Both the position numbers and the translations under genes were made by a program. Shown piece after piece: positions 1 to 5,123 of a DNA stretch of 5,922 bases. Location: positions 1 through 5,922 of the forward strand of contig JBPCRE010000230.1 of NCBI GenBank assembly GCA_050997195.1. Reading direction: 5' to 3'. The notes under the pieces were generated by a model. The model was not told where the DNA came from. It made no database searches and saw nothing but the letters and a program-made list of their open reading frames with translations. Each line of letters begins with the position of its first letter. The stretch's first letter is position 1. The stretch comes from JACCZP01 sp050997195. GTDB lineage: Bacteria > Actinomycetota > Thermoleophilia > Solirubrobacterales > Thermoleophilaceae.

Positions 1-236
1 CGGCGGCCAACGACACGGAGTTCGGCCTGGTGGCCTACGTCTACACGCGCGACATCAAGCGCGCCCTGCGCGTGTGCGAGGAGCTCGAGACCGGGATGAT
101 CGGCCTGAACCAGGGCATGGTGTCGAACGCCGCGGCGCCGTTCGGCGGCGTGAAGCACTCCGGGTTCGGGCGTGAGGGCGGCTACGAGGGGATCGAGGAG
201 TACCTGGAGACGAAGTACGTGGCCGTGAACCTCTGA
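1..236 (+). CDS. gabD: NAD(P)+-dependent succinate-semialdehyde dehydrogenase-type aldehyde dehydrogenase, C-terminal end (5' truncated by window)
   Basis: The frame is open from base 3 to the TGA at 234-236, giving the last 77 residues of an aldehyde dehydrogenase superfamily enzyme; the GTG at 30 is internal and not a start. The fragment opens with ANDTEFGLVAYVYTRD and carries the family's C-terminal motif PFGGVKHSGFGREGG, followed by GIEEYLETKYVAVNL. This arrangement closely matches my memory of the GabD end (SNEVAPFGG...GIEDYLEIKY), so oxidation of succinate semialdehyde to succinate in the cytoplasm is the likely reaction. The catalytic Cys and Glu and the Rossmann NAD-binding part lie upstream of the window, so substrate and cofactor preference cannot be read here. 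A related aldehyde dehydrogenase with another substrate remains possible. The gene faces kup tail to tail, with 57 bp between stop codons. Confidence 0.88.
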   Translation, partial: AANDTEFGLVAYVYTRDIKRALRVCEELETGMIGLNQGMVSNAAAPFGGVKHSGFGREGGYEGIEEYLETKYVAVNL

Positions 237-264
237 GGGGTTGGAGGAAGGTCGGAATCTCTCA

Positions 265-287
265 GGGTCCGTTTCAGCTCAGGACCC
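265..287. terminator. Possible bidirectional terminator hairpin between convergent gabD and kup
   Basis: GGGTCC (265-270) and GGACCC (282-287) form a perfect 6-bp stem around an 11-nt loop, in the short gap between two convergent stop codons. There is no T-run on either side, so it is not a classical intrinsic terminator. The position is what suggests a role; a six-base stem in GC-rich DNA can arise by chance. Confidence 0.25.
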
Positions 288-293
288 CGCCGC

Positions 294-2282
294 CTACAGG
301 TCGATGCTCGACCCCAGGGCCACCACCCGGTCCTCGGGCAGCCCGAAGTGCGCGGACGGGCTCGCCGCGTTGCGGCTGATGCCCTTGAAGACGAGCTTCC
401 GCCACCGGGCCATCCCGTTCCCGGGCGTCAGATTGATGGTGATGCGGCTGAGGAAGTAGGACGCGTGGTCCAGGTCGACGTCCAGGCCATCCTCGCGGGC
501 GAGACGCAGCACCTCCGGCACGTTCGGCTCGTCCTGGAAGCCGAAGCTGGCGGTCACGAGGGCGATCCCGTCGTACGGAATGAGCAGGTCGTCCACCTCG
601 ATGCGCTTCTCGTCCGCGACGTGCGGCACTCCAACCGTCTTCGTCGTGAGGACCACCACGTGCTCGTGCAGAACGTGATTGTGCTCGACGTTGTAGCGGA
701 GGGCGAGCGGCGTGGTGTTGCCGCTCTCGTGCAGGAACACCGCGGTCCCGCGCACCCGGACGGGCGGGTCGTCCGAGGCGTCGAGTGCGGAGACGAAGTC
801 CTGCAGCGGCCCCTCCTCCTCGATCCGTCTGCGCGTCACGATGTCGCGGCCACGCCGCCAAGTCATCAGCAGCGTGAAGACCACGAGGCCCACGACGAGC
901 GGGAACCAGCCGCCCGACACCACCTTGGGGAGGTTGGCCGCAAGGAAGGCCAGGTCCACGAAGAGAAAGCCCGCGGCACCGATGAGCACGAGCCATAACG
1001 GCCTGCGCCACAGCGTGCGCACCACCACGAAGAACAGCACCGTGTCGATGGCCAGCGTCCCGGTCACCGCGATCCCGTAGGCTGAGGCCAGGGCGCTCGA
1101 CGAGCCGAAGCCCACCACCAGGGCGACGACGGCCGCCAACAGGGACCAGTTCACCGCCGGCACGTAGATCTGGCCGATTGCCTTCTCGGAGGTCTGGCGA
1201 ATGGTCAGAAACGGCAGGAAGCCGAGCTGAACCGCCTGCCGGGTGACCGAGAAGGCGCCCGAGATCACGGCCTGGGAGGCGATGATGGTGGCAAGAGTGG
1301 CGAGCACCACCAGCGGGATCAGCGCCCATCCGGGAGCGAGCAGGAAGAACGGGTTGCCGGCCGCGGCCGGGTCCGAGAGCAGCAGCGCCCCCTGCCCCAT
1401 GTAGTTCAGCAGCAGAGCGGGGAGCACGAGCACGAACCACGCGCGCCGGATCGGGCGGCGGCCGAAGTGCCCCATGTCGGCGTACAGCGCCTCCGCGCCG
1501 GTCACCGCCAGGACGACCGACCCGAGGGCCAGGAAGGCGAGCCATCCGTGCTCGAGGAAGAAGACGACGCCGTAGGTGGGCGAGAGGGCGGCGAGGATCG
1601 AGGGACGCCCGACCACCTGAACGAGCCCAAGCACGCCTAGGGTCGCAAACCACAGGAGCATCACCGGGCCGAACAGCCGGCCCACCATGGCCGTCCCGAA
1701 GCGCTGGACGACGAACAGGCTCAAGAGGATTACGAGCGCGATGGGGACCACGAACTGCTCGAGGGCCGGCGTGGCCACCTCGAGGCCCTCGACGGCCGAC
1801 AGCACCGAGATGGCCGGCGTGATCATCCCGTCGCCGTAGAACAGCGCCGCCCCGAACACGCCCAGCGCGATGAGCGTCCACTTGCCCCGCGCGGTGCGCA
1901 TCGCCGTGCTCTGGATGAGGGCGATGAGCGCCATGATCCCGCCCTCCCCGCCGTTGGCGGCGCGCATGATGAACAGGATGTACTTGACGCTCACGATGAT
2001 CGTGATGGCCCAGAACACCAGCGACAGCACGCCGAAGACGCTTCCCGGATCCGGCGTGAGGCCGTGCTCCGGGCTGAACGTCTGCTTCATGGCGTAGAGC
2101 GGGCTGGTACCGATGTCCCCGAAGACCACGCCGAGGGCCCCGAGCGTGAGCGCCGCCGTGCTGCCCTGCGCGGCCGGAGACGGAGCGGCCCGCGACGGTT
2201 CGGATTCCGGCGGGTCGGGCTGCCGGACGTTCGTCGGCAGAGCTTCTACTCCGACGCCGCGGCGATGCGCCGCGCCGTCCAC
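294..2282 (-). CDS. kup: Kup/HAK/KT-family potassium uptake transporter
   Basis: The 662-residue product is a full-length Kup-family K+ transporter of the cytoplasmic membrane (family usually 620-680 aa; K+ uptake, probably proton-coupled). Two N-terminal signatures are present: GVVFGDIGTSPLYA (51-64), whose Asp matches an acidic residue reported as important in E. coli Kup, and GGEGGIMAL (111-119). About twelve hydrophobic segments fill residues 43-470. The soluble C-terminal domain (about 490-662) is complete, with VRGTAVFLHESGNTTP, NHVLHEHVVVLTT and the terminal RVVALGSSIDL, similar to the family's LGTQVEI-like end. The start is uncertain. GTG at 2282 is the only common start codon before the first membrane segment, but it has no Shine-Dalgarno and lies inside the SDR relic. 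A CTG at 2240 has GGAG eight bases upstream and would give 648 aa. No K+-sensing leader such as a ydaO-type c-di-AMP riboswitch is visible upstream. Confidence 0.95.
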   Translation of the reverse strand: MDGAAHRRGVGVEALPTNVRQPDPPESEPSRAAPSPAAQGSTAALTLGALGVVFGDIGTSPLYAMKQTFSPEHGLTPDPGSVFGVLSLVFWAITIIVSVKYILFIMRAANGGEGGIMALIALIQSTAMRTARGKWTLIALGVFGAALFYGDGMITPAISVLSAVEGLEVATPALEQFVVPIALVILLSLFVVQRFGTAMVGRLFGPVMLLWFATLGVLGLVQVVGRPSILAALSPTYGVVFFLEHGWLAFLALGSVVLAVTGAEALYADMGHFGRRPIRRAWFVLVLPALLLNYMGQGALLLSDPAAAGNPFFLLAPGWALIPLVVLATLATIIASQAVISGAFSVTRQAVQLGFLPFLTIRQTSEKAIGQIYVPAVNWSLLAAVVALVVGFGSSSALASAYGIAVTGTLAIDTVLFFVVVRTLWRRPLWLVLIGAAGFLFVDLAFLAANLPKVVSGGWFPLVVGLVVFTLLMTWRRGRDIVTRRRIEEEGPLQDFVSALDASDDPPVRVRGTAVFLHESGNTTPLALRYNVEHNHVLHEHVVVLTTKTVGVPHVADEKRIEVDDLLIPYDGIALVTASFGFQDEPNVPEVLRLAREDGLDVDLDHASYFLSRITINLTPGNGMARWRKLVFKGISRNAASPSAHFGLPEDRVVALGSSIDL

Positions 2283-2502
2283 CCGGCCAGCCGCGGGGAG
2301 AGGCGTTTCACCCCGTACGCCTCGGCCGCCACCGGCGCCACCGAGCGGTTCCGCTCCACCACCTCGGCGAGGCCCGAGGGGTCACGTCGCAGATGGCCAG
2401 GTCGGCGCCGCAGCGAGCGGCCAGCAGACCTTTCTCGCGGCCGATGCCGCTGCCCGCCCCGGTCACCACGACCGTTCGTCCGTGCAAGTTCAAGGTGTTC
2501 AT
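2246..2502 (-). pseudogene. Short-chain dehydrogenase/reductase (SDR) relic: frameshifted and missing its catalytic core
   Basis: From ATG 2502 the frame encodes an SDR N-terminus: LHGRTVVVTGAGSGIGRE, with the TGxxxGIG dinucleotide-binding glycine motif at residues 14-21, then GADLAICDV, the second strand of the Rossmann fold. At about 2382-2383 the frame breaks. One extra base there would give DVDPSGLAEVVE, the usual SDR helix after that strand. That second frame continues as RNRSVAPVAAEAYGVKRL and SPRLAGWTARRIAAASE to a TAG at 2246-2248, which resembles the C-terminal tail of roughly 280-300-residue actinobacterial SDRs. About 85 residues remain in all. The region with the catalytic Ser and YxxxK motif (about 200 residues) is absent, so the product cannot be an active SDR. 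I infer a large internal deletion plus a single-base frameshift; an assembly error is the alternative. The tail overlaps the kup start region. A second in-frame ATG at 2601 has a better ribosome-binding site. Confidence 0.72.
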
Positions 2503-2609
2503 CCGGGAGGCCTCGAGGTCCGGGGGTGAGACCTGGAGTATCGACCCTGCGAGCCGGTTTTGCTCACCGGGCGAAAGCCGAGGACGCACCTTCTTCTGCA
2601 TGGTCGTCC

Positions 2610-2615
2610 CCTCCT
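2610..2615 (-). promoter_or_regulatory. Strong Shine-Dalgarno AGGAGG ahead of ATG 2601
   Basis: On the minus strand AGGAGG lies exactly eight bases before the ATG at 2599-2601. That frame runs without a stop into the SDR relic. It is a stronger site than the GAGG before ATG 2502, so the original SDR gene, or a remnant short peptide, may start at 2601 with a 33-residue N-terminal extension that I do not recognise. Confidence 0.5.
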
Positions 2616-2650
2616 CTGATCCAGGCGAGGTGAGCGGCAAAGGCCTCAGG

Positions 2651-2664
2651 GCGATCGAGATCGC
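2651..2664. promoter_or_regulatory. Inverted repeat GCGATC-GA-GATCGC, possible operator
   Basis: Perfect 6-bp arms separated by 2 bp lie in the divergent gap between the SDR relic and the VOC gene, 63 bp before the VOC start. Position and symmetry would suit a dimeric repressor, but the element is short, single and GC-rich, so chance is a real alternative. Confidence 0.2.
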
Positions 2665-2727
2665 CACGGTCCAGGGCGCTTTCTTCATGGCCTGGGAGCC
2701 GCCGCCACATCGGCGCGGGACTCGTGA

Positions 2728-3090
2728 ATGCGAACGGTGCCCTGGTGTGGAGAGCTCTCCTCGCCCGATCTCGGGGGCTCGACCGCCTTCTACCGCGACC
2801 TCTTCGGCTGGGACATGGCTCCCTTCGAAGAAAGCCCGCAGCCCTACCTGTCGATCAAGAACGGCGGCGCCAACAACGGCGGCATCCGCGAGTTGAGCCC
2901 GCCGGGCGTGCCGCCGCACTGGCTCGCCTACTTCGGCACCGAGGACATCGACGCCGGCCTGGCGAAGGTCGAGGGGCTCGGCGGCACGATCCACGCCGGG
3001 CCGATCGACGTGGGCATGGCCAAGCTCGGGATCGTGCAGGATCCGCAGGGCGCGACCTTCGCGCTCTACGCCGGCGAGCTCGAGCCATAA
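2728..3090 (+). CDS. VOC (vicinal oxygen chelate / glyoxalase-bleomycin resistance fold) family protein
   Basis: The 120-residue product has the length and layout of one VOC module made of two beta-alpha-beta-beta-beta repeats. The first half holds ELSSPDLGGSTAFYRDLFGW (9-28), the typical strand followed by an AFY..LFGW helix. The second half holds PPHWLAYFGTEDID (62-75), a lysine/glutamate helix, LGGTIHAGPIDVG and the closing QDPQGATFALYAGELE. This resembles the common but poorly characterised actinobacterial VOC proteins. I see no convincing His/Glu metal-ligand set, and the first strand lacks the usual His, so glyoxalase or dioxygenase activity should not be assumed. ATG 2728 follows directly after an in-frame TGA (2725-2727), so no earlier start is possible; GGGA (2717-2720) seven bases upstream is a weak ribosome-binding site. 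It is cytoplasmic, with no signal peptide. It is divergent from the SDR relic and convergent with fumC, so it appears to be a single-gene unit. Confidence 0.87.
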   Translation: MRTVPWCGELSSPDLGGSTAFYRDLFGWDMAPFEESPQPYLSIKNGGANNGGIRELSPPGVPPHWLAYFGTEDIDAGLAKVEGLGGTIHAGPIDVGMAKLGIVQDPQGATFALYAGELEP

Positions 3091-3125
3091 CCGCGCGCCG
3101 GGCGCGGATCAGCTCGAGCCGAGCT
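3091..3125. terminator. Two GC-rich hairpins between convergent VOC gene and fumC
   Basis: Immediately after the VOC stop, CCGCGC (3091-3096) pairs with GCGCGG (3102-3107) over a 5-nt loop. Next, AGCTCG (3111-3116) pairs with CGAGCT (3120-3125) over a 3-nt loop. Both are perfect 6-bp stems in the 85-bp gap between convergent genes, so they could end transcription from both sides. No U-tract follows on either strand, so an intrinsic terminator of the U-less type often proposed in actinobacteria is the most that can be suggested. Confidence 0.4.
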
Positions 3126-3175
3126 CGTCAGTAGGCCGCCGGGCTAGACCCTCGCTCAGGTCGTAGGTCGGCGGA

Positions 3176-4516
3176 TCAGCCCCCGCCGTGGGCCATCCGG
3201 TGCAGGTCCAGCGCCTCGTTCAGCGTGTCCTCCTCCACCCCGCTCTCGCGCGCCACGTCGCGGATGGGCCGGCCGCTATCGGAGGCCTCCTTCACGAGCT
3301 CGGCGGCACGGTCGTAGCCGATGTGAGGGTTGAGCGCGGTGGCGGTGGCCAGCGTGGCCTCGGCGTGCGCGGTGGTCTGCTCGACGTTTGCCTCGAGGCC
3401 GTCCACCACCTTCTCGGCGAGCAGTGTGGAGGCGCTCGAGAGCAGCCGGATGGACTGGAGGAGGTTGCGTGCGATGAGCGGAATGCGCACGTTCAGCTCG
3501 AAGTTGCCCTGCATCCCGCCGATGGTGATCGCGGTGTCGTTGCCGATCACCTGCGCCGCCACCTGGAGCACCACCTCGGGGATCACCGGGTTGACCTTGC
3601 CGGGCATGATCGAGGAGCCCTTCTGCAGCTCGGGCAGCCGCAGCTCGGCAAGCCCGGTGCGCGGGCCCGAACCCATGAGCGCGAGGTCGTTGGCGATCTT
3701 GGTGAGCGAGACGGCCACCACCTTGAGCGCACCGGAGAGCTCCACGAGCGCGTCGCGGTTGGCCTGGGCCTCGAAGGGGTCGGCGGGAGCATCGGCGGGC
3801 ACGCCGGTGGCCTCGGTCAGCTTCCGGCGCACGCCGGCGGCGAACTCGGGGTGGGTGTTCAGGCCGGTGCCCGTGGCCGTGCCGCCGAGCGGGATCTGGG
3901 CAACGCGCGGGAGGGTGGCGTTCACACGGTCGTAGCCGAGGCGGACCTGCTTGGCGTAGCCCCCGAACTCCTGGCCGAGGGTGACCGGCACCGCGTCCAT
4001 GAGGTGGGTGCGCCCGGCCTTGACCACGTCGGCGAAGACCTCCGCCTTGGCCTCGAGAGAGCCGGCGAGGCGCTCGAGCGCGGGGCCGAGATGGTCGGTG
4101 GTCTCGGCCACGGCGGCCAGGTGCACCGCCGAGGGGAACACGTCGTTGGAGGACTGGCCCATGTTCACGTGGTCGTTGGGGTGGGCCCCCTCGCCGGCGA
4201 GGTTGGCGATCACCTCGTTGGCGTTCATGTTCGTCGAGGTGCCCGAGCCCGTCTGGAACACGTCGACCGGGAACTGATCGTCGTGGCGGCCGTGGGCCAC
4301 CTCGTCGGCCGCGGCGCCGATCCGTTCGGCCAGCTCGCCGTCGAGCTTTCCGAGCTCGGCGTTGGTACGCGCGGCGGCGGCCTTGATGCGAGCCAGCCAA
4401 CGCACCACGGAGACGGGCACTCGCTCGCCGGAGACCGGGAAGTTCTCCACCGCCTTGCTGGTCTCCGTGCCCCAGAGCTCCTCGGCAGGCTGCTGGGTCT
4501 CGAGATCTCCGGCCAC
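3176..4516 (-). CDS. fumC: Class II fumarate hydratase (fumarase C)
   Basis: This is a homotetrameric, iron-independent fumarase that interconverts fumarate and L-malate in the TCA cycle. With GTG 4516 it has 446 residues (family about 460-470). Conserved superfamily regions appear in order: TGSGTSTNMN (89-98), HPNDHVNMGQSSNDVFP (112-128), GRTHLMDAVPVTLGQE (168-183) with the fumarase His171 (aspartases carry Gln there), GGTATGTGLNTHPE (211-224), and the superfamily signature GSSIMPGKVNP (300-310) with the catalytic serine loop. HDDQFPVDVFQTGSGTS and HLMDAVPVTLGQEF closely resemble the mycobacterial enzyme. GTG 4516 has GGAGG four bases upstream, rather close; ATG 4558 would give 460 aa with a weaker, more distant GAGGGG. 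Either way the usual ExDSMGxVxVP segment before LWG is not recognisable, with LETQQPAEELWG in its place. The gene follows the lipoprotein gene by 14-56 bp and is probably cotranscribed. Confidence 0.94.
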   Translation of the reverse strand: MAGDLETQQPAEELWGTETSKAVENFPVSGERVPVSVVRWLARIKAAAARTNAELGKLDGELAERIGAAADEVAHGRHDDQFPVDVFQTGSGTSTNMNANEVIANLAGEGAHPNDHVNMGQSSNDVFPSAVHLAAVAETTDHLGPALERLAGSLEAKAEVFADVVKAGRTHLMDAVPVTLGQEFGGYAKQVRLGYDRVNATLPRVAQIPLGGTATGTGLNTHPEFAAGVRRKLTEATGVPADAPADPFEAQANRDALVELSGALKVVAVSLTKIANDLALMGSGPRTGLAELRLPELQKGSSIMPGKVNPVIPEVVLQVAAQVIGNDTAITIGGMQGNFELNVRIPLIARNLLQSIRLLSSASTLLAEKVVDGLEANVEQTTAHAEATLATATALNPHIGYDRAAELVKEASDSGRPIRDVARESGVEEDTLNEALDLHRMAHGGG

Positions 4517-4572
4517 GTTGCCTCCAGTCGTTGCGCGCGCTGCGGGAGGGTAGATCATCCGGCGCAGGCCCC

Positions 4573-5028
4573 TCAGCCGCCGGTGCGCCCGGCGCGCTCC
4601 CCGCGGCGGAAGGCTGGGGAGGACGTGTCCACCAGCAGCACCTCCTGCTCGAGCCGTCGCACCATCTCGTCGTTGGTGCCCTGCGTGGTGGAGGCGCCTC
4701 GGCGCACCGCGCCGATGAGGTATCCGAGCCGCGTGGCCTCGGGACCTCCGGGCTGTGCGCGCGCCTTGTCGGCGAGCGCCGAGGCCACGGCCAGGTGCTC
4801 CTCGCCCACCTCCGCGATGTCGGCGGAGTTGCTGGTAGTGGTGAAGCAGCTCGAGAGTGGTCGTCCCTCGACGGTCACCGGCTTCGGAGCCCGAGCGAGG
4901 GCGGCGCGCACCGCTGCGCGCCCGGCCTTGCACTCGACCGGAACCCTGACCTCCTCCTGCCGGGCGCAGGCGCTGAGGAGCAGCGCAGAGACGGCGGCGA
5001 GGGTGAGGGATGAGCTGCGACAGGCCAT
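4573..5028 (-). CDS. Putative lipoprotein of unknown function
   Basis: From ATG 5028 the product has 151 residues. It begins with a signal peptide ending in a lipobox, MACRSSSLTLAAVSALLLSAC, cleaved before Cys21 (L-S-A|C). It should therefore be lipid-anchored on the outer face of the cytoplasmic membrane. The mature part is hydrophilic and likely mostly helical, with two cysteines (Cys33 and Cys61) that could form a disulfide, a central ADIAEVGEEHLAVASALADK stretch and an arginine/glycine-rich tail. I recognise no domain and assign no function. A GTG at 5046 would add six residues (MALLRP) and make the n-region longer; neither start has a good ribosome-binding site, but the 5028 start gives a standard 20-residue signal. 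It precedes fumC on the same strand with only 14-56 bp between, and diverges from ileS. The frame is supported by the lipobox and by the exact fit between its neighbours. Confidence 0.72.
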   Translation of the reverse strand: MACRSSSLTLAAVSALLLSACARQEEVRVPVECKAGRAAVRAALARAPKPVTVEGRPLSSCFTTTSNSADIAEVGEEHLAVASALADKARAQPGGPEATRLGYLIGAVRRGASTTQGTNDEMVRRLEQEVLLVDTSSPAFRRGERAGRTGG

Positions 5029-5110
5029 CGGTCTCAAGAGTGCCACGCCGGGGCCCCGACGGCTCGAGCACGGTGGGGGAGCGGTCGGCGAGAGCCGGAG
5101 GGGCCGCTCG

Positions 5111-5116
5111 TAGAAT
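5111..5116 (+). promoter_or_regulatory. TAGAAT -10 element for a leaderless ileS transcript
   Basis: TAGAAT fits TANNNT and differs from TATAAT by one base. It ends exactly seven bases before the ileS GTG (5124), which would place transcription start at or within a base of the start codon. No -35 resembling TTGACA lies 17-18 bp upstream (around 5087-5093), and no Shine-Dalgarno stands at a usable distance from the GTG; the nearest GGAGGGG is about 20 bases away. Together these fit a leaderless mRNA, common in actinobacteria. Confidence 0.55.
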
Positions 5117-5123
5117 CGCCGGA

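Larger units (their letters stand above)
2503..2727. other. Intergenic region between the SDR relic and the VOC gene
   Basis: This stretch separates two divergent genes. It holds the minus-strand ATG at 2601 with its AGGAGG site, which would add 33 residues (MQKKVRPRLSPGEQNRLAGS...) before the SDR-like part, and a short inverted repeat at 2651-2664. A 48-codon minus-strand ORF (2564-2710) is also open but has no ribosome-binding site. Third-position GC in these frames looks lower than in the flanking genes, as expected for non-coding DNA. I see no convincing sigma-70 promoter. Confidence 0.5.

Noticed and set aside
274..1881. 535-codon minus-strand ORF overlapping kup in another frame
   Set aside because: Arg/Gly/Pro-rich shadow of a GC-rich gene; the kup frame holds conserved motifs throughout, this one none.
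2382..2384. Programmed -1 frameshift joining the two SDR halves
   Set aside because: No heptameric slippery sequence is present, and the joined product would still lack the catalytic core, so decay or assembly error explains it better.
2393..2896. Plus-strand 167-codon ORF upstream of and overlapping the VOC gene
   Set aside because: Antisense to the SDR relic and out of frame with the VOC protein; no recognisable domain.
2308..2994. 228-codon minus-strand ORF joining antisense VOC sequence to the SDR N-terminus
   Set aside because: Upstream of about 2601 it is antisense VOC and intergenic sequence; only the last part is SDR-like and is reported as the relic.
5049..5058. Perfect 10-bp palindrome CGGGGCCCCG in the lipoprotein-ileS divergent gap
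   Set aside because: All G/C and short, so expected by chance in this base composition; no second copy or flanking promoter supports it as an operator.
4559..5071. N-terminal extension of the fumC frame back to 5071, giving a 631-residue fusion
   Set aside because: The extension is Arg/Gly/Ala shadow sequence antiparallel to nothing conserved and out of frame with the lipoprotein gene, which has a clear lipobox; fumC starts at 4516 or 4558.
3188..5113. 641-codon plus-strand ORF antisense to fumC and the lipoprotein gene
   Set aside because: Low-complexity His/Gly/Val/Leu composition typical of the reverse frame of GC-rich coding DNA; no motif, and it crosses two well-supported genes.
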